Source of the DNA: Devosia sp. | Lineage (GTDB): Bacteria > Pseudomonadota > Alphaproteobacteria > Rhizobiales > Devosiaceae | Direction: 5' to 3' | Assembly (NCBI RefSeq): GCF_014860165.1 | Contig: NZ_JACZKG010000043.1 | Location: forward strand, 124,001-188,000 | Length of the DNA stretch: 64,000 nucleotides | Shown here: positions 52,603-60,575 of the stretch, piece by piece | How the letters are laid out: every line of letters begins with the position of its first letter | Numbering within the stretch: position 1 is the stretch's first letter | Notes under the pieces: generated by a model | What the model saw: only the letters and a program-made list of their open reading frames with translations | Told to the model about the DNA's origin: nothing | The model's database searches: none | Position numbers and translations under genes: made by a program

Positions 52603-53139
52603 CTAGAAACCGAATGCCATCTGGCCGGCCGGCGCACCCACCGACACGCCTTCGAGCGCCAGCATGCGCAGCTTGGACTCGGCCCCACCCGGCGCCGAAA
52701 ACCCGCCCGCCTTGCCATCGCTGGCCAGCACCCGGTGGCAGGGAATGATCAACGGAATGGGGTTGGCGCCCATCGCGGCGCCCACCGCCCGCGACAGCGC
52801 CACATCGCCAAGCTGTCGCGCCAGGGCACCATAGGTCGTCGTCTCGCCCCAGCCGACTCGAAGCAACAGCGTATAGGCCCGGCGGTTGAACTCAGGCACC
52901 TTTTCGAGATCGAGCGGCACGGCCGAAAAGTCGACAGCCTCACCCGCCGCATAGTCCTCGATCTGGTTGATGACGGCCTCGATGGCCCGCGTCGGCTCGC
53001 CCGCCTGCGCACCATCGCGATTGATCCGCTCCAGCAGTGCCGCTCGGTCGGTGCCCGGCAATTGCAGGCGCGCCACGCCGGCATCGGTCCAGCCAATGCC
53101 AAACGCCCCCAGCGCCGTATCGAACACCATGGTTTCCAT
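52603..53139 (-). CDS. ogt: Methylated-DNA-protein-cysteine methyltransferase (Ogt/Ada-C type)
   Basis: Removes alkyl groups from O6-methylguanine by transfer to its own Cys. 178 residues: GETTTYGALARQLG (about 95, winged-helix recognition), active-site NPIPLIIPCHRVLASDG (Cys about 130), and the C-terminal GGFSAPGGAESKLRMLALE. Start of the run ogt, CHAD, CYTH, MerR on the minus strand; gap to CHAD 8 bp. Confidence 0.95.
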   Translation of the reverse strand: METMVFDTALGAFGIGWTDAGVARLQLPGTDRAALLERINRDGAQAGEPTRAIEAVINQIEDYAAGEAVDFSAVPLDLEKVPEFNRRAYTLLLRVGWGETTTYGALARQLGDVALSRAVGAAMGANPIPLIIPCHRVLASDGKAGGFSAPGGAESKLRMLALEGVSVGAPAGQMAFGF

Positions 53140-53257
53140 GCGCCAACCTTACGGCCCGATCCTGTCACATTCCAGAGCCAGCACGGCGACTGCTGACAGA
53201 TGCTGTCAGCTCAGTGCGGGACATATCCGTCCAGTCTCAAGCTGCAGGAGTATCCCC

Positions 53258-53785
53258 ATGGCCAGGATCGTCGGTTACATCGCCACCAGCCTCGACGGCT
53301 TCATTGCCACCGCGGACGAAAATCTCGACTGGCTCACCCAGCAGCCCGATCTCAACCTGGGCGAGCATGACTACCGCGCCTTCATAAAGACCATCCGCAC
53401 CGTCGTCATGGGCCGCACCACCTATGAGTGGATTGCCCGCTATCCCGGCGCCTGGGAGTATGACGGCAAGCGCGTCATCGTCGTCACCTCCCACCCCATC
53501 GACAACCCCAAGGGGCCGCTCGAAACGCGGTCCGACATCGATAGCCTTATCGCCGAACTGCGTGCCCTGGACGATGGCGATGTCTGGATGCTCGGTGGCG
53601 GCAAGCTGCAGATGGCCTTCATGGAACGCGGCGCGCTCGACGAAATCGAGATCTACGTCATGTCCGAGATCATCGGCGGCGGCATTCCGCTGTTTCCGCC
53701 GACGGGCCTGCGCGCTTCGCCCAGGCTGATCTCGGCCAAGATGCTGCATCCGGTCTGTGCCCGCCTGCATTACCGCTTCGGCTGA
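53258..53785 (+). CDS. Dihydrofolate reductase/RibD C-terminal-like protein
   Basis: 175 residues with the RibD-C fold: GYIATSLDGFIATADENLDWL (about 5-25), VVMGRTTYEWI (about 45), VTSHP, GDVWMLGGGKLQMAFMERGALDEIEIYV (about 105-130) and the GGGIPLFPP loop. Similar single-domain reductases are common and their substrates are mostly unknown. GGAG precedes ATG 53258. Divergent from ogt. Confidence 0.88.
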   Translation: MARIVGYIATSLDGFIATADENLDWLTQQPDLNLGEHDYRAFIKTIRTVVMGRTTYEWIARYPGAWEYDGKRVIVVTSHPIDNPKGPLETRSDIDSLIAELRALDDGDVWMLGGGKLQMAFMERGALDEIEIYVMSEIIGGGIPLFPPTGLRASPRLISAKMLHPVCARLHYRFG

Positions 53786-53790
53786 CATGC

Positions 53791-53820
53791 AGAAGGGCCG
53801 TCCCGCGGGACGGCCCTTCC
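53791..53820. terminator. Perfect palindromic terminator between convergent genes
   Basis: GAAGGGCCGTCCCG (53791-53804) and CGGGACGGCCCTTC (53805-53818) form a 28-bp perfect palindrome, followed by CT. It lies between the reductase gene and csbD-like gene and can serve both strands. Confidence 0.7.
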
Positions 53821-53839
53821 TTCATGTCTGGCGTGCGGC

Positions 53840-54022
53840 TCAGTGCTTGAGCGCGTCGCGTGCATTGTCCTTGGCTTCGCCGACCTTCTGCTGGACCTTG
53901 CCAACAGCCTTGTCGAGCTTGCCTTCGGCCTGCAGGCGCTCATCGCCGGTGAGACCACCGGCGGCGTCCTTGAGCGCGCCCTTGACCTGCTTGCCGACGC
54001 CTTTGACTTCATCCTTGTGCAT
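53840..54022 (-). CDS. CsbD-family stress protein
   Basis: 60 residues, Lys/Asp/Gly-rich: KDEVKGVGKQVKGALKDAAG then ERLQAEGKLDKAVGKVQQKVG, the two repeats of the CsbD fold. Small proteins of this type are usually induced by general or envelope stress; role unclear. GAGGAGG precedes ATG 54022. The longer frame upstream is not family-like. Confidence 0.93.
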   Translation of the reverse strand: MHKDEVKGVGKQVKGALKDAAGGLTGDERLQAEGKLDKAVGKVQQKVGEAKDNARDALKH

Positions 54023-54175
54023 GAAAGCCTCCTCTTGTGTTGGTGTTGCAGACACAATGGTCCAGTGCCGGGGGCGTTCCGCAAAATATCCGTCCTGCCG
54101 AAGAAAACGGCTACGGCCCAAACCCGCCTCCGCGCAGCGTTGGTCAAACCGCCCGCCTTCTGCTAAACGGCGCCC

Positions 54176-54847
54176 ATGCCCGGTCCCATGCCCACCCTCG
54201 TCAACTATTTCCCGCCGCTCGACCCCTATCTCAACGTCCTCTACGTGGACGATGACATGCTGGTGGTGGACAAGCAGAGCGGGCTGCTGAGCGTGCCGGG
54301 CAAGGACCCTTCGCTGTGGGACTGCGTCGAATATCGGGCGCGCCAGACCTGGCCCACGGCCGGCATGTGCCATCGGCTCGACAAGGACACCTCGGGCGTC
54401 CTGGTCCTCGCGCTGAACAAGCGCGCCCATGGGCGCATCGGCAGCCAGTTCGAGCATCGCAAGACCACCAAGGCCTATATCGCCCGCGTCGCCGGCATCA
54501 TCGAGGCCGATACGGGCCTGGTCGACCTGCCCCTCGCCACCGACTGGGAAAACAAGCCGCGCCAGCGCGTCGACCACGAAAACGGCCGCCCTGCCCAGAC
54601 CGAATGGACGGTGATCGAGCGCGAGGCAAATGCCACCCGCGTCCGCCTCCACCCGCTGACCGGCCGCACTCACCAGCTCAGGGTCCACATGAAGGCCATC
54701 GGCCATGTGATTCTGGGCGATGCGTTTTATGCCGATCCGGAAGCCTTTGCCGCCGCCGACCGGCTACAGCTCCACGCCGCCGAACTGGGCCTGACCCATC
54801 CCACGAAGGGCGAGTTCATGACTTTCGTGGCGCCGACGCCGTTCTAG
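54176..54847 (+). CDS. rluA: RluA-family pseudouridine synthase
   Basis: Isomerises uridine in rRNA/tRNA. 223 residues: catalytic Asp in CHRLDKDTSGVLVLAL (about 65-80), KTTKAYIARVAG (about 95), RLHPLTGRTHQLRVHM (about 160) and GDAFYADP (about 185). Length and lack of an S4 domain match RluA (23S U746/tRNA U32) rather than RluC/D. ATG 54176 or 54188. Its 3' end overlaps the next gene by 4 bp, tail to tail. Confidence 0.92.
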   Translation: MPGPMPTLVNYFPPLDPYLNVLYVDDDMLVVDKQSGLLSVPGKDPSLWDCVEYRARQTWPTAGMCHRLDKDTSGVLVLALNKRAHGRIGSQFEHRKTTKAYIARVAGIIEADTGLVDLPLATDWENKPRQRVDHENGRPAQTEWTVIEREANATRVRLHPLTGRTHQLRVHMKAIGHVILGDAFYADPEAFAAADRLQLHAAELGLTHPTKGEFMTFVAPTPF

Positions 54848-55128
54848 GTTTCGTCGGCAAATCGAACCTCGATGCGCTGGAACAGATGGCCCGGCTTCAT
54901 CGTATCCAGCCATTTGCGGAAATCGGCGACGTCCAGAAAGCCGGCGCGCTTGGCATCGGCCTCGGTCACCGCATCGGGGTCCATGTCGGTGATCGCCCCG
55001 ATCGACAGCACGCCCAGCCTGGTCTTGAGCGTGCCGCCCGGCTTGACGCTGGGCCGGCTCCAGCGCCGGAACACCAGGTCCACCTTGCCTGCCTCGATCG
55101 CTTCGAGAAGTTCGAGCTTGAGCAGCAT
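54844..55128 (-). CDS. PUA/ASCH-like small protein, paralogue of 49708-50289
   Basis: 94 residues: LLEAIEAGKVDLVFRRWSRP, SVKPGGTL, KRAGF and QRIEVRFAD match the N-terminal half of the protein at 49708-50289, without the winged-helix part. The ASCH fold is linked to RNA metabolism, but function here is unknown. Its start overlaps the RidA gene stop by one base, so it is coexpressed with RidA. Confidence 0.7.
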   Translation of the reverse strand: MLLKLELLEAIEAGKVDLVFRRWSRPSVKPGGTLKTRLGVLSIGAITDMDPDAVTEADAKRAGFLDVADFRKWLDTMKPGHLFQRIEVRFADET

Positions 55129-55508
55129 CAGTCCAGCACCGCCTGCGCCGTCATCTCGATGAGGAGGCCATCGGCCAGCAATTCCTTGACCACCACTGTC
55201 GCTCGCACCGGATAGGGCTGCGCCGTGAAGAACTCGCGATAGACCGCGTTCATCCCGGCCGCATCGGCGCGATCGATCAGGTAGATGTTGACCATCACCA
55301 GGTTGGCCAGCGTCCCACCGGCAGCCTTGATGGCGATTTCGAGATTTTGCATGCAGCGCCGCGCCTGCGCCTCGATGCCGCCACCGACGATCTCGCCGGT
55401 ATCAGGGTCTTCGGCAATGGCGACCAGCCAGACCTGCTTGCCTGCCCGCACCGCGTCACTGATAGGCGCCGACGATGGCGCGATGCCGGTTTCGATCTTC
55501 TCGATCAT
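55128..55508 (-). CDS. RidA-family protein
   Basis: 126 residues of the YjgF/YER057c/UK114 fold: IAPSSAPISDAVRAGKQVWL (about 8-27), GGGIEAQARRCMQNLEIAIKAAGGTLANLVMVNIYL (about 42-77), NAVYREFF and YPVRATVVVKELLADGLLIEM, with the conserved Arg of PVRATV (about 101). RidA hydrolyses reactive enamine/imine intermediates. ATG 55508 chosen; a longer open frame lies over the tRNA and is rejected. Confidence 0.9.
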   Translation of the reverse strand: MIEKIETGIAPSSAPISDAVRAGKQVWLVAIAEDPDTGEIVGGGIEAQARRCMQNLEIAIKAAGGTLANLVMVNIYLIDRADAAGMNAVYREFFTAQPYPVRATVVVKELLADGLLIEMTAQAVLD

Positions 55509-55523
55509 GGAGCTCCCCAAATC

Positions 55524-55609
55524 TGGTACGGGCGGCGGGACTCGAACCCGCACGGGGATACCCCCTCCGGATTTTAAGTCCGGTATGTCTACCATTCCAT
55601 CACGCCCGC
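55524..55609 (-). tRNA. tRNA-Leu (anticodon UAA)
   Basis: On the minus strand an 86-nt tRNA folds with acceptor GCGGGCG, D arm ATG/CAT, anticodon stem CCGGA/TCCGG and loop CTTAAAA (anticodon TAA), a long variable arm (GGGG/CCCC) and T arm GCGGGTTCGAGTCCCGC. CCA is encoded. The long variable arm and anticodon fit tRNA-Leu. Position 72 is U opposite G1, a wobble pair at the acceptor end. Confidence 0.95.
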
Positions 55610-55790
55610 GTCGGTCCGCAGGTAGCACGCCCCCTGACGCCTGCCAACGCTGTTGGACAGGCACCTCGGTTTGCCAATCGTTTCCCGGGGGAAGCTCCGA
55701 TCCAGCCACGCGGCCATTGCAGATCGTCAGCAAATCGCCCGACAGCAACCGAGGCTCTGCGGCCGCAAGAGCTGCCAGGCCCCTGCTGCC

Positions 55791-56471
55791 CTACGCCTTC
55801 AGCACCACGACCTTCGTACCCACCGGCGTCTTGTCATAGAGGTCCATCATGTCCTGGGTGAGCAGGCCCACGCAGCCGCTGGTGACGCCCTTGCCGATCG
55901 TCTCGGGCATGATGGTGCTGTAGAGGGTGTAGAGCGTGTATTTGCCGTCCTGGTAGAGGTAGAGCGTGCGGGCGCCGAGGGGATTGCCCAGGCCGGGGGG
56001 CATGCCACCGGCATATTGGGCCACTTCGGGCTGGCGCTGGATCATCTCGCGGGGTGGGGTCCAGACCGGCCATTCGGCCTTGCGGCCGATATAGGCGTCG
56101 CCGTTCCACAAGAACCCGGCCCGGCCGACATTGGCGCCATAGCGGGTGGCCATGCCATCGCCCTCGATTCGATAGACATAGTAATTGCGCGGATCGACGA
56201 TGATCGTGCCCGCCGCTTCCTTGCTGTCATAGCGCACGGTGCGGCGCATATATTTGGGATTGAGCTTGTTGACATTGACGGCGGGAACCGGGAAGCGCTC
56301 GTCGGGCAGCGGCCCATAGACCCGCTCCGCCTCGGCCATGCTCATGCCGGGCCCCAATGAGGCGCAGCCGGCCAGCGCCAGCGCGCCGAGGCCGAGCGAG
56401 CCGGCGAGGAATGAACGGCGGCCGATAAGGCCAGAGCGCGACGCGCCCTTCGTGGTGATCCCATGGTCCAT
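55791..56471 (-). CDS. L,D-transpeptidase (YkuD)-like protein lacking the usual catalytic His
   Basis: 226 residues with a Tat-like signal and lipobox-like end (GRRSFLAGSLGLGALALAGCASL, about 18-40). The YkuD domain is clear (TIIVDPRNYYVYRIEGDGMATRYGANVGRAGF, PPGLGNPLGARTLYLY). The catalytic Cys motif is VTSGCVGLLTQDMMDLY. Canonical relatives read IHGTN...SSGC(I/V)R; here the His position is Tyr (TLYSTI), the Asn is Ile, and the Arg after SGC is Gly. The protein may therefore be inactive or have changed chemistry. Family members cross-link peptidoglycan or attach lipoprotein. Confidence 0.85.
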   Translation of the reverse strand: MDHGITTKGASRSGLIGRRSFLAGSLGLGALALAGCASLGPGMSMAEAERVYGPLPDERFPVPAVNVNKLNPKYMRRTVRYDSKEAAGTIIVDPRNYYVYRIEGDGMATRYGANVGRAGFLWNGDAYIGRKAEWPVWTPPREMIQRQPEVAQYAGGMPPGLGNPLGARTLYLYQDGKYTLYTLYSTIMPETIGKGVTSGCVGLLTQDMMDLYDKTPVGTKVVVLKA

Positions 56472-56583
56472 GCGTCAACCTCCCGTTACCTGACGGGCGG
56501 AGATTGGCCCCGCGGGAGGCGATTGGCAAGTCTGGTGCTGGGTCGGTGGACGGGCTAGATAGCCGTGCGAGGAGATCAGCGCC

Positions 56584-57624
56584 ATGAAAGCCGTCCTGTT
56601 CGAGAAATTCCAGGAGCGCCCCCGGATCACGACGCTCGATGACCCGACGCCGGAGCCGCATGGCGTGGTGCTCAAGGTCGAGGCGACGGGCGTCTGCCGC
56701 AGTGACTGGCATGGCTGGATGGGCCACGATACCGATATCGTCCTGCCCCATGTCCCCGGCCACGAACTGGCCGGCGTGGTCCAGGCGGTGGGCAAGGATG
56801 TGCGCAACTGGCAGGTCGGCGACCGGGTCACTGTGCCCTTCATCTGTGGTTGCGGGGCGTGCCCGGAATGCCATGCCGGGCACCAGCAGGTCTGCCTGCA
56901 CCAGGAGCAGCCCGGCTTCACCCATTGGGGGTCGTTTGCCGAATATGTCGGCATCCACCGGGCCGATCTCAACCTGGTGGCTCTGCCCGAGCATATCGAT
57001 TTTGCCACCGCGGCAAGCCTGGGTTGCCGGTTTGCCACCGCCTTCCGCGCCATCGTCGATCAGGGCAAGGTGTCGGCGGGACAGTGGGTTGCAGTCCATG
57101 GCTGCGGCGGCGTGGGCCTTTCGGCGGTGATGATTGCCAGCGCCGTTGGCGCCAATGTCATCGCCATCGATATCGACGAGGCTAAGCTCGCGCTGGCGCG
57201 GGAACTGGGCGCGGTGCACACGATCAACGGCGCCGCTGGCACCAACGTGCCCGAAGCGGTGATCGAGCTGACCCGGGGCGGCGCGCATGTGTCGCTCGAT
57301 GCGCTCGGCCATCCCGTCACCTGTTTCAACTCGATCCTCAACCTGCGCCCGCGCGGCAAGCATGTGCAGGTCGGCCTGATGCTGGGCGATCACACGACGC
57401 CCGAGGTGCCCATGGCCAGGATCATCGGCAAGGAACTGGAAATCCTCGGCTCCCACGGCATGCAGGCGCATCGCTATGGCGCCATGCTGGACATGATCGG
57501 CTCGGGCAAGCTGTCTCCCTCGCGCCTGGTCGGCCGCCGCATCAGCCTGGCCCAGGCCCCCGAGGCATTGATGGCCATGGACAAGTTCCAGTCGGTCGGA
57601 GCGACTGTGATCACGACATTTTAG
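56584..57624 (+). CDS. Zinc-dependent alcohol dehydrogenase (MDR family)
   Basis: 346 residues: catalytic zinc Cys in [11 protein letters not shown] (about 38), GHELAG (about 62), four structural-zinc Cys in [16 protein letters not shown] (about 89-104), and the NAD(P) site [26 protein letters not shown] (about 174-200). The family includes medium-chain alcohol, sorbitol and formaldehyde dehydrogenases; substrate unknown. It ends near a repeat-bearing gap. Confidence 0.92.
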   Translation: MKAVLFEKFQERPRITTLDDPTPEPHGVVLKVEATGVCRSDWHGWMGHDTDIVLPHVPGHELAGVVQAVGKDVRNWQVGDRVTVPFICGCGACPECHAGHQQVCLHQEQPGFTHWGSFAEYVGIHRADLNLVALPEHIDFATAASLGCRFATAFRAIVDQGKVSAGQWVAVHGCGGVGLSAVMIASAVGANVIAIDIDEAKLALARELGAVHTINGAAGTNVPEAVIELTRGGAHVSLDALGHPVTCFNSILNLRPRGKHVQVGLMLGDHTTPEVPMARIIGKELEILGSHGMQAHRYGAMLDMIGSGKLSPSRLVGRRISLAQAPEALMAMDKFQSVGATVITTF

Positions 57625-58037
57625 CATCTGGACAGCAGAAGGCGCCGCCCCGCCCTGAGGCGTCGCGGGTTCACGATGCGAAGCGGCTTTCGCCCCGACG
57701 GCTTGCGCCGCCTGTTTGGTAGTTAGAAGAGGCGAAAGCCGCTTCACACGAGCTGGTTTTTCCTGCGCACGCATCGAGCGGCCACCCATCATTCTGGGGT
57801 TGGGCACAGCTGACGGGGCGGTTGCCAGCGAGGCCGAAGCCATCCTGGACATTTCGCACGCCTTGCGGCGCACGAAACCCGCAGTCCCCCACAAGCCAAG
57901 CCGGCCGGTGGTCAGCGTCCACGCAGGCGCCGGGCGACCCCGGCTGCCAGTCCTCCCGCCCGATGCTTCGTCGGCACCGCGTGAGCGGCGGGAATGGGAG
58001 CGAGTCTAAAGCAGGATGAGACTACGGGGATAACTTT
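57625..58037. other. 413-bp gap with one inverted repeat
   Basis: No convincing gene. The only structure is a 15-bp perfect inverted repeat, GAAGCGGCTTTCGCC (57680-57694) and GGCGAAAGCCGCTTC (57731-57745), with a run of five T about 10 bp after it on the plus strand (57753-57757). Overlapping open frames on both strands (57671-58019) have no family-like sequence. Confidence 0.4.
57680..57745. repeat. 15-bp perfect inverted repeat with 36-bp spacer
   Basis: The arms are exact complements and could form a stem of 15 bp in RNA from either strand. It lies just 3' of the alcohol dehydrogenase gene, so it could serve as a transcription end. Confidence 0.6.
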
Positions 58038-58409
58038 TCAACGGGACTGCCGGAACTCCTCGATGCCTTCATAGGTCAGCCACCCGTCGCCATAGTGGGC
58101 GTCGTGGTCGCGATGGTTCCAGGCAAAGCCGTCGAGCACGAGGCGCGCATCGCGCAGCAGGGCGACCAGTTCGCGATGGCTGAGTTGTTGCCGCCGGTCG
58201 AGGCGAGCAAGCGCACGGGCGCCCGGCTCGCGCGACACCAGCCGGTAGATGTCGCCGAGCAGGGCGGCTGCGGTGAAGACCAGCGTCGGGCTGGCCGGCA
58301 GGTCGGGCGCCTCGCGGCATGCCGTCGCCGCCACGTCGCGCAGATCGCCCAGCCGCTCCAGCAGGCGTTCGTGTTCGATGACCTTGGTGTAGGAAATGAT
58401 GTCGACCAT
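58038..58409 (-). CDS. Small helical protein, uncharacterised
   Basis: 123 residues, mostly predicted helix (VIEHERLLERLGDLRDVAATACREAPD, FTAAALLGDIYRLVSREPGARALARLDRRQQLSHRELVALLRDARLVLDGFAW). No family recognised. ATG 58409 with AAGGAG upstream is a strong start. Isolated between two non-coding stretches. Confidence 0.6.
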   Translation of the reverse strand: MVDIISYTKVIEHERLLERLGDLRDVAATACREAPDLPASPTLVFTAAALLGDIYRLVSREPGARALARLDRRQQLSHRELVALLRDARLVLDGFAWNHRDHDAHYGDGWLTYEGIEEFRQSR

Positions 58410-58817
58410 GCTGTTCTCCTTTGGCCACAGAATGCGGCCAAGGCGAAGGCAGGGGACAAGTATCCAGCCTAGAAGCAGAAACTTCCGCTTTCGACCCCAT
58501 TCCGGCCATTGGCGCTTCGCTCTCGGGATGACCGCTTCTGGTCCCAAGCGGACCTCAAAGGCCAGCGGGGCAGAACACGGGCCGATCCCACAACTTGGCG
58601 CAGTAGCTCGCCAAACTAGCCCGCCGGTCCGCATAGAGCCTCCCAGCGCCGCCAAAGGCGCTCGGCCAGGACGTCCAAGCGAGATGCCAACGCGGTGTAC
58701 TGGTTCTCAACTACCGTCGATCCAGCCAACACGGGATGGCGGCCGTCGCGTCTTGGCGCGATGCGTGTCGTGTTCTAACTTGCTTGAGCCCGTTCGAGAT
58801 AATCCGAGGAGGTTACG
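58410..58817. other. 408-bp gap, no gene found
   Basis: GC-rich with no long family-like frame. It carries the upstream region of the minus-strand gene (to about 58480) and of the methyltransferase (ribosome site GGAGG at 58809). The piece 58525-58560 (GATGACCGCTTCTGGTCCC, then AAGCGGAC) looks like degraded coding or repeat sequence, but I cannot identify it. Confidence 0.3.
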
Positions 58818-59618
58818 ATGGCATCCACATTCACCGTGCACGAGGCCTCTGGCTACGAGCAACTCATGGGGCGCTGGAGTCGTAAGTTGGCGCCGGCATT
58901 CGTCGAATTTGCGGGGCTCGCAGCCGGTGAGAAACTGCTCGATGTCGGTTGTGGTACGGGCAGCCTGACATTTGAGCTCGCAGCGCGAGGCGAGCCGATC
59001 GAGATCCGCGCCATCGACTACGCTCCAGCGTTTGTAGAGGCGGCGAGGCAGCGCAATACCGATCCCCGTGTGACGATCGAACAGGCAGACGCCACTGCAT
59101 TACCATTTGGGGATCGGACATTCGATCGAGTGATGGCGATGCTGGTCTTGCACTTTGTGCCGGACGCGCCGTTGGCCATCAGAGAAATGCGTCGGGTCGC
59201 CAGGCCAGGCGGCGTCGTTGCGGCGGTCGTGTGGGACCATCTTGGTGGCATGCCCGGGATGCGCATGATCGTGGACACTGTCGCAATGCTATCGGAGGGT
59301 GGCCGACAGCTTCGCAACCGCTACGTCTTTCAGCCGATGATGCAACCCGGCGAAATGAAGCAAGCGTTCGTCGAGCAGGGGCTGAGGGACGTCGCCGAAG
59401 ACCAGCTGATGATACGCATGGACTACCGAGACTTCGACGACCTGTGGGCACCCATCGCTGCTGGTGAAGGGCCACTTGGCAGGTTTGTTGGCCAACTAGA
59501 AGCAGGGGAACTCAATCGAGTGACCGCCGCGGTTCGCGATGCGTACGAGTGTGGCAGACCAGATGGTCCGCGTTCCTTCGCCAGTGTGGCATGGGCTTGC
59601 CGCGGCATTGTCCCGTGA
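58818..59618 (+). CDS. Class I SAM-dependent methyltransferase
   Basis: 266 residues: motif I LLDVGCGTGSLTFELA (about 41-55), motif II around RAIDYAP (about 62-70), QADATALPFGDRTFDRVMAMLVLHFV (about 93-120) and the following EMRRVARPGGVVAAVVW. This is the UbiE/COQ5-like small-molecule methyltransferase layout; substrate unknown. GGAGG precedes ATG 58818. Its base composition seems a little lower in GC than the housekeeping genes (by eye). Confidence 0.88.
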   Translation: MASTFTVHEASGYEQLMGRWSRKLAPAFVEFAGLAAGEKLLDVGCGTGSLTFELAARGEPIEIRAIDYAPAFVEAARQRNTDPRVTIEQADATALPFGDRTFDRVMAMLVLHFVPDAPLAIREMRRVARPGGVVAAVVWDHLGGMPGMRMIVDTVAMLSEGGRQLRNRYVFQPMMQPGEMKQAFVEQGLRDVAEDQLMIRMDYRDFDDLWAPIAAGEGPLGRFVGQLEAGELNRVTAAVRDAYECGRPDGPRSFASVAWACRGIVP

Positions 59619-59885
59619 AGGCCTGCTGTACTTAGCACCTCCCTTTGGATGGCTCTGACGTATCGCACCGAGCCGCGCGCTCGCTCGATCCGAGCGGCTT
59701 GTGTAAATTCGGTGATGAGCACGATCATCCTCCGAATGTTGGCGATTGGCGAGGCAGATCGTTGCGAACGGCTGGTTCTGGCGCTTAGCTGCCGTTGGCA
59801 GTTGGTTATCGGCATGGCAGTTATCCACCCCAAAGCCGCGCTTGCAGGCCCCAGGGTGACGAACGGAGTCCGCCGCAGCCTTGCC

Positions 59886-60383
59886 TCAGTCCGTCCCGCC
59901 ACTGATCGGCGCCACATAGGCGACATCCAGATCCCACGGGAAGAAAATCCACGTGTCCTGGCTGACTTCGGTGATGAAGGTATCGACCAGCTCGCGGCCC
60001 TTGGGCTTGGCATAGACAGTGGCAAAATGCGCGCCGGGGAGCATTTCGCGGACGACGCGGGCGGTGGAGCCGGTATCGACGAGGTCGTCGACAATCAGCA
60101 CCTTGCCGCCATTTTTGGCGATGTCGAGGATGGGCTGGCTGATGGGCTTGAGCACCTGGATGCCGCCCTGGTTCTGGTGGTCATAGCTTTTGACGGCCAC
60201 GGTCTCGACGGTGCGGATATTGAGCTCGCGCGCCACGATGGCGGCGGGGACGAGGCCGCCGCGGGCGATCGCGACCACGGCGTCGAAGGTGCCCATGCCG
60301 GCCAGGCGCCAGGCGAGGGCCCGGCTATCGCGGTGAAACTGGTCCCAGGTAACGGGGAAGGACTTCTGGTTGGGATTGCTCAA
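59886..60383 (-). CDS. gpt: Xanthine-guanine phosphoribosyltransferase
   Basis: Salvages xanthine and guanine to nucleotides with PRPP. 165 residues: [19 protein letters not shown] (about 8), [21 protein letters not shown], and the PRPP site [22 protein letters not shown] (about 95-115). Length and motifs match enteric Gpt (152-165). Confidence 0.95.
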   Translation of the reverse strand: MSNPNQKSFPVTWDQFHRDSRALAWRLAGMGTFDAVVAIARGGLVPAAIVARELNIRTVETVAVKSYDHQNQGGIQVLKPISQPILDIAKNGGKVLIVDDLVDTGSTARVVREMLPGAHFATVYAKPKGRELVDTFITEVSQDTWIFFPWDLDVAYVAPISGGTD

Positions 60384-60517
60384 GATGGGCTCCTTCGCCG
60401 GCGCTGCCCCGCGCCGCGGTGAATTCGGAAAGGCCCGTGCTTAGCAAACCCAAGGGTCCGCGCCAATGTCTGCGTGCAATTATGCCCAGCTGCCGCCGTT
60501 TGACGTTTACTCGCGAT

Positions 60518-60548
60518 CGTCACCCTCGGGCTTGACCCGAGGGTGACG
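60518..60548. repeat. Second copy of the GTCACCCTCGGG palindrome
   Basis: CGTCACCCTCGGG (60518-60530) and CCCGAGGGTGACG (60536-60548) are perfect inverted arms around CTTGA, the same 26-base unit as at 31495-31520. It lies in the 192-bp gap between the CinA-like and gpt genes and could form a hairpin upstream of gpt. Confidence 0.8.
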
Positions 60549-60575
60549 GCCGGTGGCTGGCGACCAAGGCCTTAT

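Noticed and set aside
57716-58019. 97- and 65-residue plus-strand frames after the alcohol dehydrogenase
   Set aside because: No family similarity, weak or no ribosome sites, and overlap with competing frames on the other strand.
58396-58968. 190-residue plus-strand frame before the methyltransferase
   Set aside because: It overlaps the methyltransferase in another frame and has Arg/Pro-rich shadow composition.
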